Origin: an uncultured Lachnospiraceae bacterium | Lineage (GTDB): Bacteria; Bacillota_A; Clostridia; Lachnospirales; Lachnospiraceae | NCBI GenBank assembly: GCA_910587495.1 | Contig: CAJUMT010000019.1 | Location: 1-29,022 of the forward strand | Direction: 5' to 3' | Length of the DNA: 29,022 nucleotides | Position numbers and translations under genes: made by a program | Shown: positions 22,112 to 29,022 of the stretch, in pieces | Position numbering within the stretch: position 1 is the first letter of the stretch | Layout of the letters: every line of letters starts with the position of its first letter | Notes under the pieces: model-generated | What the model saw: only the letters and a program-made list of their open reading frames with translations | Told to the model about the DNA's origin: nothing | Database searches by the model: none

Positions 22112-24108
22112 TCAAATAATGCATGCAGATCCTTAGAAGGTGCGCTGCATGTATTCCCCCGGCACAGGTAGTAGCGGGCGCCTGTGTCGGGGATTGGATA
22201 ATTCATGGTAAAAGGCGCCGTGCGGGCAAGAAGCTTCTGATTTTCCGGATGCAAAAGCAATACAGTCAGACCGGGCGTCCGGCGTTTTCTCAGGAAATCT
22301 TCCAGTTCTTCCGGAATTGTATTTTCTGCCGCAGTGCAGATTAATTGTGCGGAAGGATAGAGTATATGTCCCATGGCAAGCAGCGCGAAACAGTGACTGG
22401 ACGGATAAGCGTCGGCTTCTTTGGCGAGATAGGAGAGGATCCGGTTCGTCTCTTCCTGCCAGGATGATTCTGCGGTCAGCATGGATAAATAAGAAAAGAC
22501 ATAAGCAGCGACTGAATTACCGGAAGGCAGGGCGCCGTCCACGGCCTCTTTGGGACGGCAGAGCAATTGTTCTGCATCCTTAGCATACAGATAAAATCCG
22601 CCGTTTTCATGGTCTGAGAAATACTGTACCATTTGTCTGGCAGCTGTTACGGCCTTTTCAAGATATGCCGCGTCCCATGTGGCCTGATATAATTCCAAAA
22701 GCGCCCAGCCGTAGCAAGCATAATCTTCCAGATTACCAAAATATGCGGCCTCGCCGTCCCGGTATCGGACATACAGACGCCCGTCGGGAGCGGTCAGGTG
22801 GGTTTCCAGAAAACGCTGGGCTTTTTTCGCGCAGGAAAGCCATTCAGGTTCCTGACAGAGAAAAGACGCTCTTGCCAGCGCGGCGATCATCAGGCTGTTC
22901 CAGGAAGTGAGGATCTTGTCGTCTTTGTGCAGGCTGGTGCGTGTGCGGCGGTATGCATACAGTTTATGACACAGTTCTTTCATCTGCGCATTTTTCTCTG
23001 TATTTTGTTCCGAAAGGTGCGGGATATTCTTTCCTTCAAAATTTCCCTCCTGGGTGATTCCAAAAAAGCGGCAGAAATCCGATCCGTCTTCTTTTCCCAG
23101 AACCGAATATACTTCTTCCTGCGTCAGGGCATAATATTTTCCTTCTATGCCGTCGCTGTCCGCGTCCTGCCCGCAGTAAAATCCTCCCTCATCATCCGTC
23201 AGTTCTCGGAGCACATAGCCGACCGTTTCCTGGACGACCGAGAGAAACCAAAGATTCCCTGTGGCCTGATACGCTTCGGCGTATGCATAGATCAGCAGTG
23301 CGTTGTCATAGAGCATTTTTTCAAAATGGGGGATCATCCACTGCCTGTCGGTGGAATAGCGGGAAAAGCCGCCGCCGATGTGGTCATAGATACCGCCCCG
23401 CGCCATACATTCCAGCGTTTTTACCGCGGTTTTTAAGGCTTTATCCTCCTGTTCCCAGGCAGCGTAGCGCATGAGAAACAACAGGTTATGGGGCATGGGA
23501 AATTTAAGGGTCTGGCCAAAGCCGCCCCATACAGGGTCAAAACTTCTATGAAGTTCTTCCGCGCCCCGGCGGATAAGTTCCAGGGAAGGCTCTGTATCAG
23601 AGGCGCTTTTCTTTGTCTGCAGGAAAGAAGAAATCTTTTCTCCCAGGGTGTAAAGTTTTTCCCTTTTATCCTTCCAGAGCTGTTCGATCTGAAGCAGCAG
23701 TTCGGAAAGTCCAAGCCGTCCATAGAGGGAATGCTTCGGAAGATAGGTTCCGGCGTAAAAAGGCTTCTGGTCCGGCGCCATCAGGATCGTCAAAGGCCAG
23801 CCGCCGGATCCGGTCATGGCCTGGCAGGCCGACATATAGACGGCATCCACGTCCGGGCGTTCTTCTCTGTCTACTTTTATGCTGATAAAAGAACGGTTCA
23901 GAATCCGGGCGATCTCTTCGTCCTCAAAAGATTCGTGGGCCATCACATGGCACCAATGACAGGTGGAATAACCGATACTTAAGAATATGGGTTTGTCTTC
24001 TTTTTTGGCGGCTTCAAAAGCCTGTTCACACCAGGGATACCAGTTGACAGGATTTTCGGCGTGCTGCAGAAGGTAGGGGGATTTTTGGTTTTTCAAAAGA
24101 TTTGGCAT
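22108..24108 (-). CDS. YyaL/SSP411-type thioredoxin-domain protein (DUF255)
   Basis: This 666-residue protein has an N-terminal thioredoxin-like DUF255 domain (about 1-160). It begins with the family hallmark NLLKNQKSPYLLQHAENPVN and has the CxxC site C50-H-W-C53 in GYSTCHWCHVMAHESFEDEE. The rest is an alpha/alpha-barrel resembling sugar epimerases and glycosidases, with QDADSDGIEGKYY and GGFYLYAKD-type patches. Its biochemical role is not established. The start at 24108 has AAAAAGGAG 5 bases upstream; the ATG at 24129 does not. A TATAAT lies upstream on the minus strand at 24147-24142 with a poor -35. It is convergent with the anti-sigma gene. Confidence 0.92.
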   Translation of the reverse strand: MPNLLKNQKSPYLLQHAENPVNWYPWCEQAFEAAKKEDKPIFLSIGYSTCHWCHVMAHESFEDEEIARILNRSFISIKVDREERPDVDAVYMSACQAMTGSGGWPLTILMAPDQKPFYAGTYLPKHSLYGRLGLSELLLQIEQLWKDKREKLYTLGEKISSFLQTKKSASDTEPSLELIRRGAEELHRSFDPVWGGFGQTLKFPMPHNLLFLMRYAAWEQEDKALKTAVKTLECMARGGIYDHIGGGFSRYSTDRQWMIPHFEKMLYDNALLIYAYAEAYQATGNLWFLSVVQETVGYVLRELTDDEGGFYCGQDADSDGIEGKYYALTQEEVYSVLGKEDGSDFCRFFGITQEGNFEGKNIPHLSEQNTEKNAQMKELCHKLYAYRRTRTSLHKDDKILTSWNSLMIAALARASFLCQEPEWLSCAKKAQRFLETHLTAPDGRLYVRYRDGEAAYFGNLEDYACYGWALLELYQATWDAAYLEKAVTAARQMVQYFSDHENGGFYLYAKDAEQLLCRPKEAVDGALPSGNSVAAYVFSYLSMLTAESSWQEETNRILSYLAKEADAYPSSHCFALLAMGHILYPSAQLICTAAENTIPEELEDFLRKRRTPGLTVLLLHPENQKLLARTAPFTMNYPIPDTGARYYLCRGNTCSAPSKDLHALFD

Positions 24109-24287
24109 GGCGTCTCCTTTTTGGTTCATAGTAATATGGTTATTATAAACCTTTTATAGGGGATTTAGCAGTGGTTTTTAAGAAAAATTTTATCAGAAAC
24201 TCAGCCTGATTTACGCCCTATCCGCACCATGCAGCTTCCTTCAGTACGGATCTCTTCAAAAAATAATCTATACATGGAAATTAGTAA

Positions 24288-24316
24288 TTGACACAGAATC
24301 TGACAGGCACTATCAT
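24288..24316 (+). promoter_or_regulatory. Sigma-A promoter of the glycosyltransferase-winged-helix gene
   Basis: Consensus TTGACA (24288-24293), 17 bases, then TATCAT (24311-24316), about 110 bases before the start codon. The remaining part of this 315-base gap shows no other gene that I can support. Confidence 0.65.
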
Positions 24317-24423
24317 TGGATGTATACTTACGAAGGCCTGAAAAGTAAATATAAATGATTTGTACAGGCTGATAACAAAAATAAAGCGGCATGAAGGATA
24401 CTTAGAAAGGAAGATTATGGGAA

Positions 24424-25440
24424 ATGGTGTCGGTAAGTATCATTATTCCGATTTGTAATGCGGAAAAAACGATCGGCAGATGCATCGACAGTGTTCTGAA
24501 TCAGACATATAAAGATTATGAATTAATTTTGTTAAATGATGGCAGCACGGATGCTTCCGGGCAAATTTGTGATACTTATGCTGGAAAGGATATGCGTATC
24601 CGTGTGCTGCATAAAGAAAATACAGGTGTCTCCGATACAGATTTTCTATTTAACATGGAATATGTTCGCCATATCCGCAGTGCTTATGTACTAAAAATCC
24701 CGGTGTATTATTATGTAAAGACAAAGGGTTCTTTGGTCAAACAGGGAATCAGCATGAAAAAGACAATTCAGATGAAGCGCACAGTGTTTGCCCATTATAA
24801 TGCTTTTTACAAAGACGTGTTCGGTGATGAAGATTATGAAAAGCGAAAGGGACAGATTTATCGCTTTTTATTTGATGTGGCCGATGACGGAATAGTATCA
24901 TCCGTTCATATGCCGGGAAATTACAGGCTTGGCGATGAGCGTGGCAATGTAAGTGAGGGCGTGCAGCAGGGAGAGGGGGTTTTCTTTGACCTTTACAGAA
25001 AGAGGAAGCTGTGGGAAAAACTGTTTGAGACCGTAGCGATAAGGAATGACATGACGGTGGCAGATGTAAAGCTGCTGTATTGTCTCAGTCAGCCCCATAA
25101 AGACTGTACAGAAAAAGAAATTGCCGATGTTCTGCATATTTCCAGAAGGGCACTGTCTGCAGCAGTTCAGAAACTGCTGGCGCTGGAGATGATTGTGCTT
25201 CCGGAAAGGCAAAAAAGGAGAGTGAAAATAGAAAGCAAAGCAGAGGGGAAGCAACAGGAAAACCAAAAGAAAGCTGCCATGAAAGAATATACGGTAACGC
25301 AGGAAGCGGAAACTGTTCTGTCACAGATTTTGTTCCTGGAACAGATTTTGTATGAAGGTTTTTCAAAAGAAGAAATAGAAATATATGAAAAGCTGGATGG
25401 GAAACGAAAAGCAAAAATAAAAGAGACGCTTAGAATGTGA
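24424..25440 (+). CDS. Chimeric protein: truncated GT2 glycosyltransferase plus winged-helix domain
   Basis: The protein has 338 residues. Residues 1-70 are a clean GT2 start (VSIIIPICNAEKTIGRCIDS, then LILLNDGSTDASG and KENTGVS). In normal enzymes an ARNxG segment and the DxD metal site follow. Here the chain jumps at about residue 70 to DTDFLFNMEYVRHI and PVYYYVKTKGSLVKQ, which belong to the C-terminal part of GT2 enzymes. About 100 residues, including the catalytic centre, appear to be missing in frame. From about 205 on it becomes a MarR-like winged helix (DVKLLYCLSQPHKDCTEKEI, ISRRALSAAVQKLLALEMIV), then a charged helical tail. It probably cannot transfer sugars. It may act as a regulator or be a decaying gene. 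GAAAGGAAG precedes the start. Confidence 0.75.
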   Translation: MVSVSIIIPICNAEKTIGRCIDSVLNQTYKDYELILLNDGSTDASGQICDTYAGKDMRIRVLHKENTGVSDTDFLFNMEYVRHIRSAYVLKIPVYYYVKTKGSLVKQGISMKKTIQMKRTVFAHYNAFYKDVFGDEDYEKRKGQIYRFLFDVADDGIVSSVHMPGNYRLGDERGNVSEGVQQGEGVFFDLYRKRKLWEKLFETVAIRNDMTVADVKLLYCLSQPHKDCTEKEIADVLHISRRALSAAVQKLLALEMIVLPERQKRRVKIESKAEGKQQENQKKAAMKEYTVTQEAETVLSQILFLEQILYEGFSKEEIEIYEKLDGKRKAKIKETLRM

Positions 25441-25442
25441 AA

Positions 25443-25548
25443 GGAGGGAAGCGGGGGGTATCAGTTTATATTAAAGATGCATGGAGATATTCCTGATTTT
25501 TATTGAAAATGAATTATACTATATTCATGTGGCAGAAGTGGCAAATGA
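25443..25548 (+). repeat. 106-bp direct repeat, left copy
   Basis: This copy matches 28914-29019 at an offset of exactly 3471 bases, with one visible mismatch (A at 25496, G at 28967). It begins GGAGGGAAGCGGGGGG, 3 bases after the stop of the chimeric gene, and runs into the AAA ATPase fragment. The two copies bracket the AraC/DUF1349/MATE cassette. Confidence 0.95.
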
Positions 25549-25756
25549 TAAACTTTTAAAGGTAGCGGCTATCTATGGTGCCAACGCAAGTGGAAAATCT
25601 AATGTGTATGATGCCTTTGAATATATGACTTACAATGTGTATGAATCCTTTAAATTTGGTGATGAAGAAGAACGGCGCAGGAAAACGGGAGATTCTTATC
25701 TGAAAAACCATGTGGAAATGCTCATGTATGGTAAAGAAGCAAGTAACCGAAAATAA
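25481..25756 (+). pseudogene. Truncated AAA-family ATPase (Walker A fragment)
   Basis: The 91 codons contain VAAIYGANASGKSNVYDAFE, the Walker A region (about residues 33-40) of SMC/RecN-like AAA ATPases of the AAA_15/AAA_21 type. Many of these belong to phage-defence or toxin-like systems. The sequence stays family-like to about residue 70 (FKFGDEEERRRKTGDSYLK), then loses similarity and stops. Walker B and everything after it are gone. Full members begin with an ENFRSF-type strand that is also missing, and no ribosome binding site is suitably placed. The first 68 bases of this frame lie inside the 106-bp direct repeat. Confidence 0.78.
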
Positions 25757-25860
25757 GAGATAGACCGCCAGCACCACACTATTCCGAACAAAAGAAACCA
25801 AAGAGCAAAAGGCGCACCTTTATCCCTTTATCCTTTATACACTCCCAAGTATTTCATGCG

Positions 25861-25891
25861 GAGGGTGGCGGCTTAAAATGCTGTCACCCTC
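25861..25891. terminator. GC-rich hairpin between the ATPase fragment and the AraC gene
   Basis: The arms GAGGGTG (25861-25867) and CACCCTC (25885-25891) with an inner GC pairing form a stable stem. There is no clean T-run. It sits in a 200-base gap after the AraC-type gene (minus strand) and after the ATPase fragment (plus strand). It could be a weak terminator or part of a lost element end. Confidence 0.4.
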
Positions 25892-25957
25892 TGAATTATA
25901 AAAATGCAACTGTAAACCATCCTTTATGTCTTTATGCTACCCATATAAAATTTATAT

Positions 25958-26872
25958 TTATCGAGTGCGGGTTTGTTTTCGGAATTGCCCCGGCGTGACA
26001 TTGCATTTTTCCTTGAATATTTTTCCAAAATAACTAGGATTTTGGAAGCCGCAAGATAAACCAATATCAAGAACTGTTTGCTCTGTATTCGTGAGTAATC
26101 CGGCAGCTCTTGACAAACGATAGTCAAGAAGATAGTCAACAGGAGTTTTTTTAACAATTCCCTTGAAACAACGGAAACATTCACTTTTGCTGATATTGGC
26201 AGATTTCGCAATATCTTCAATCGTTATATTTTCAAAATAATGGGTATGGATATAGGACAGCATAAGACGGATACGTTGTTCTTGCAATGTTTCTACTTTT
26301 TGTATGTCTGCTATGTTCTCCATTTGTAAAAAACGAAAAAGTAACTGTCGCCATATCCTACAGACACTTTCCAAACATAAAAGCTCATAACCTGCAATGT
26401 TTTTATCCAGATTCAAAAAATCATACAGGCAATCCAGCAGTTTTTTATCTGCGTGATTGTCGTAAGAAAAAAACAGTCCAGGTGTTGGGTTTTGGAGAAC
26501 TGGCTGAACATTATTTATATATATACTGCCCGCTAGCTGGAATGTAAAAAAATTGGATGGAAACAGACAGCAGGACATGACAGAACCGGGGCATTTTTGA
26601 CGCACCATGTGTAATGTGTTCATATTCACAAATACGCCATCACCTTTATGCAAAATATGGGGTTTTTGTTCCATGTTTGCCTGATGGACAAAATACTCCA
26701 CTTCCCCTTGCAGGATAACTGCAAATTCCACTTCATTATGCCAGTGGTAATTGACCTCCCCGTTAATAAAATTGTCAAAATAGTCTATGCAATAAGAAAT
26801 AGGCAAAGAGTTATCTTGATAACAGACTTGTTCCAGCAAATTTTCAGTTACATTTACGGCTTGTCTTTTCAT
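25958..26872 (-). CDS. AraC-family regulator with cupin sensor domain
   Basis: This 304-residue protein has an N-terminal cupin-like effector domain (about 30-120; VNYHWHNEVEFAVILQGEVE, then LHKGDGVFVNMNTLHMV). The C-terminal AraC DNA-binding domain (about 205-300) has two helix-turn-helices (ITIEDIAKSANISKSECFRC and VLDIGLSCGFQNPSYFGKIF). The start at 26872 has AAAGGGA 8 bases upstream; the ATG at 26890 contains that site. It is divergent from the DUF1349 remnant and MATE pump gene across a 172-base, very AT-rich gap. That is the usual position of a local activator responding to a sugar or drug. Confidence 0.9.
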   Translation of the reverse strand: MKRQAVNVTENLLEQVCYQDNSLPISYCIDYFDNFINGEVNYHWHNEVEFAVILQGEVEYFVHQANMEQKPHILHKGDGVFVNMNTLHMVRQKCPGSVMSCCLFPSNFFTFQLAGSIYINNVQPVLQNPTPGLFFSYDNHADKKLLDCLYDFLNLDKNIAGYELLCLESVCRIWRQLLFRFLQMENIADIQKVETLQEQRIRLMLSYIHTHYFENITIEDIAKSANISKSECFRCFKGIVKKTPVDYLLDYRLSRAAGLLTNTEQTVLDIGLSCGFQNPSYFGKIFKEKCNVTPGQFRKQTRTR

Positions 26873-27044
26873 ATCAACGTTCCCTTTCATAGAAATTCTG
26901 TACTATCCAAAGCCCTTTGCTATTTGGCAATATAGTTATATATTTTGAAATTATAATTGCTTTTAAATAGCAGAAATGACTTTATAATTATATCGAACCC
27001 ACACAAAAAGATCAATCAAATAATAAATAGTACGGAGGTATAAA

Positions 27045-27457
27045 ATGGATAAGGTGATAACAGAAACAAAATGGAACGGTTACAATTTCCAGTAGGTAAA
27101 CGAAAGTAAGATGGAAGATATGGGGGATATTTTAGCCATATACGCACCAAGAAATACAGATTACTTTAATAGCCCGATTAAAGAACATGGTGCTTTTCCT
27201 GCCCCGATTGCCACGGTACAGATATTGTGCAGGGCGAAATAGGATTCCAAGTGGCACATGTAGATGATTGTTTTGCGTTTCATTATACGCTAAACGGTAA
27301 AGATTACCTTATGTCACGCATATTTACACTTCCAGTTGGCAAGACCATCAAAATCGGTTTAGAAGCACAGGCACCTAAAAGTGATGGCGGCTACCGCTAT
27401 TTCAGTAATCTTTCAATCAGCAAAGAAAGAGTTTCAAATATCCGGGAGGGGAAATGA
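27045..27457 (+). pseudogene. Degraded DUF1349 (concanavalin-like fold) gene
   Basis: Behind a GGAGG site, ATG 27045 begins the DUF1349 hallmark: TKWNGYNFQ, then TAG (27093-27095) where family members have Trp, then VNESK. The frame continues to DYFNSPIKEHGAFPAP. Near 27235 the frame is lost, and a second frame resumes with FQVAHVDDCFAFHY, TLPVGKTIKIGLEAQAPKSD and GGYRYFSN, ending SNIREGK at 27457. The central part of about 70 residues is deleted. So there are at least two lesions: a TGG-to-TAG nonsense change and a frameshifting deletion. The remnant still carries the promoter-proximal position, and its last codons abut the MATE ribosome binding site. Confidence 0.85.
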
Positions 27458-27461
27458 AATT

Positions 27462-28856
27462 ATGGCTAAAGTAACAGATATGACAAAGGGGAAACCGGCG
27501 GTCTTGTTGCTTTCCTTTGCTTTCCCTCTTATTTTGGGAAATTTAGGGCAGCAACTATATATGATTGTTGATGCTATTATTGTAGGACGTGGCGTTGGGG
27601 TAAAGGCTCTTGCCGCCGTAGGTGCAACGGATTGGACTTACTGGCTAATCTTGTGGGTTATCCAAGCATTGACACAAGGATTTGCCACCCGTATTTCGCA
27701 CCACTTCGGGGAAAGAAATTTAGCAAAGTTAAGAAAATCAATTACTATGTCCGTTTTCCTATGTGTGGGAATCGGAATCCTGTTGACAGTGCTTGCTTTG
27801 CTTTTAGTTGTTCCAATGCTCCACGTTTTAAAAACGCCTGCTGATATATTTGACGGGGCAAACTCTTATTTATTCACAATGTTTGCGGGTACATTGATTG
27901 TCATGGCGTACAATATGGCATCTGCCATACTTCGGGCTTTTGGGGATGGGAGAACGCCGCTTATCGCTATGGGGATAGCCGCAAGCACAAATATAGTCCT
28001 TGATTTATTATTTGTATTAGTATTCGGTTTTGGAATTGTCGGTGCTGCTATAGCCACGTTGATTGCACAGCTCATATCGTTTTTATATTGCCTTACCGTA
28101 ATAAGAAAAATTGATTTTATAAAGACACAGCGCAATGATTGGCAATGGGATAGCCGTATTGTATATGAGTTATGTGCAATGGGATTGCCATTGGCTTTAC
28201 AGCATGTTTTGATTGCCATAGGCGGGATGATACTACAATCAACAATAAACAGCCAAGGATTTGTGTTTGTTGCTGGGTTTACTGCCACAAACAAAATATA
28301 TGGGTTATTGGAAAGTTCAGCATTTGCCCTTAATTATGCAACAACAACTTATATATCACAGAATTATGGAGCCGGATTGTATGATAGAATCCATAAAGGA
28401 ATGAAAAGTGCTACACTCATTGGCATTATAATGTCTTTCTGCATTGCTGTTTTAATGATAGTGTTTGGCAGAAATATTTTGCAGTTATTTATTGATTCTT
28501 CAGACAGCAATGCTACAGATGTTCTTGCAATCGCATACCGTTATTTGGCTACCATGAGCACGCTGTTATTCTCATTGTATTTGCTGCACATTTACAGAAG
28601 TGCATTACAAGGTTTAGAAAATGCGTTTTGCCCTATGTTCTCTGGTATTATTGAATTTGCTATGCGTGCAGTAGCATCGTTGATATTTACAAAGATATGG
28701 GGCAGTGCTGTCATATTTTTTGCAGAAATTCTTGCATGGGTAGGAGCGGCGGTTTTTGTTATCGCAGCATATCTTGTAAAAGCAAAAAATATACCACGTT
28801 CACAAGACACAAAAAGTTTTTGTACTGAAACAAACTATGCCGAGTGTAACAGATAA
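27462..28856 (+). CDS. MATE-family multidrug efflux transporter
   Basis: This 464-residue membrane protein has about twelve hydrophobic segments in two halves. It starts TKGKPAVLLLSFAFPLILGN, with the first-helix pattern LGQQLYMIVDAIIVGRGVG, AALAAVGAT-like residues and the second-half DRIHKGMKSATLIG region of the DinF/NorM-type MATE families. It exports cationic drugs or metabolites in exchange for Na+ or H+. The start at 27462 follows GGGAGGGG by about 10 bases and gives the usual N-terminus. The longer frame from 27381 overlaps the DUF1349 remnant. Codon use is more AT-rich than the rest of the window, in keeping with recent acquisition. It is probably controlled by the divergent AraC-type protein. 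Confidence 0.92.
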   Translation: MAKVTDMTKGKPAVLLLSFAFPLILGNLGQQLYMIVDAIIVGRGVGVKALAAVGATDWTYWLILWVIQALTQGFATRISHHFGERNLAKLRKSITMSVFLCVGIGILLTVLALLLVVPMLHVLKTPADIFDGANSYLFTMFAGTLIVMAYNMASAILRAFGDGRTPLIAMGIAASTNIVLDLLFVLVFGFGIVGAAIATLIAQLISFLYCLTVIRKIDFIKTQRNDWQWDSRIVYELCAMGLPLALQHVLIAIGGMILQSTINSQGFVFVAGFTATNKIYGLLESSAFALNYATTTYISQNYGAGLYDRIHKGMKSATLIGIIMSFCIAVLMIVFGRNILQLFIDSSDSNATDVLAIAYRYLATMSTLLFSLYLLHIYRSALQGLENAFCPMFSGIIEFAMRAVASLIFTKIWGSAVIFFAEILAWVGAAVFVIAAYLVKAKNIPRSQDTKSFCTETNYAECNR

Positions 28857-28913
28857 GTGAAGTTTTTATTTTTCAGCATAAATGCAATAGTTAATCAAAC
28901 ACTGTCCCATGTG

Positions 28914-29019
28914 GGAGGGAAGCGGGGGGTATCAGTTTATATTAAAGATGCATGGAGATATTCCTGGTTTTTATTGAAAATGAATTATACTATATTCATG
29001 TGGCAGAAGTGGCAAATGA
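28914..29019 (+). repeat. 106-bp direct repeat, right copy
   Basis: This is the same sequence as 25443-25548 apart from one base. It starts about 57 bases after the MATE stop codon and reaches almost to the window edge. The copies diverge at 29020 (G instead of T). Confidence 0.95.
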
Positions 29020-29022
29020 GAT
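28952..29022 (+). CDS. Start of a second copy of the AAA-family ATPase frame (cut by the window edge)
   Basis: The frame from the ATG at 28952 repeats that of the left copy (MEIFLVFIENELYYIHVAEV) with Val for Ile at position 6, then reads ANE where the left copy reads AND. Only 23 codons are visible. Whether the Walker A site and the rest of the ATPase follow cannot be seen. If so, the left copy is a broken duplicate of this one. Confidence 0.45.
   Translation, partial: MEIFLVFIENELYYIHVAEVANE

Noticed and set aside
24201..24392. A 63-codon minus-strand frame upstream of the YyaL gene
   Set aside because: It has no ribosome binding site and no recognisable motif, and it overlaps the good promoter of the chimeric gene.
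28904..28916. Near-palindrome TCCCATGTGGGA as a MATE terminator
   Set aside because: The stem is short and no T-run follows it; it directly abuts the repeat boundary.
1..29022. CRISPR arrays, tRNA or rRNA genes, transposases, integrases
   Set aside because: I looked for regular short repeats, clover-leaf or rRNA motifs and recombinase signatures and saw none.

Overview
The window looks like a chromosomal segment of a gut Lachnospiraceae (Clostridia, low-to-mid GC Firmicutes). The pointers are strong AGGAGG-type ribosome binding sites, sigma-A promoters, an IIA-IIC-IIB glucose/maltose-type PTS with MalQ, a TIGR03960/TIGR03936/RNase G block, ECF sigma factors paired with DUF4179-like membrane proteins, and DrrAB-type exporters. 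This assignment rests on protein families and gene order recognised by eye; no search was run.

Layout. (1) 1-2254, minus strand: the first 28 codons of a ClpP subunit, translationally coupled to a short AraC-type regulator, then an ECF sigma factor with its membrane partner. (2) 2265-8255: a divergent alpha-glucoside locus. A LacI/MalR-type repressor faces a PTS permease, an endonuclease/exonuclease/phosphatase-fold protein and 4-alpha-glucanotransferase, with a cluster of repeated operator-like sites between them. (3) 8273-9993: a lone membrane-anchored protein of unknown function. (4) 9977-14471, minus strand: a small Cys-rich protein, a TIGR03960 radical SAM protein, a TIGR03936 protein, RNase E/G and the Prp cysteine protease, tightly overlapping and driven by one strong promoter. 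The ribosomal genes that usually flank prp are absent. (5) 14485-19552: a decayed BlaR1/M56 remnant, then marR and two ABC exporters. The last permease gene is interrupted by an in-frame TAG. (6) 19664-20197: arr, a rifampin ADP-ribosyltransferase with its own promoter and terminator. (7) 20365-24108: a second ECF sigma/DUF4179-like pair, convergent with a YyaL-type thioredoxin-domain protein. (8) 24288-29022: an accessory, partly decayed region. It has a glycosyltransferase-winged-helix chimera lacking the catalytic middle, and a 106-bp direct repeat carrying the 5' part of an AAA ATPase gene. The two repeat copies bracket an AT-rich AraC / DUF1349 pseudogene / MATE efflux cassette.

How the genes work together. 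Region 2 is a self-contained uptake and breakdown unit for maltose or maltodextrin. Region 4 is housekeeping RNA/ribosome-related. Regions 5, 6 and 8 together hold a drug-export and drug-inactivation neighbourhood (MarR-ABC, Arr, AraC-MATE) with several pseudogenes, which points to recent gain and loss. The most noteworthy points are the AraC-ClpP coupling, the apparent ACG start of the phosphatase-fold gene, the amber-interrupted permease, the BlaR1 fossil, the glycosyltransferase-winged-helix chimera and the repeat-flanked MATE cassette.
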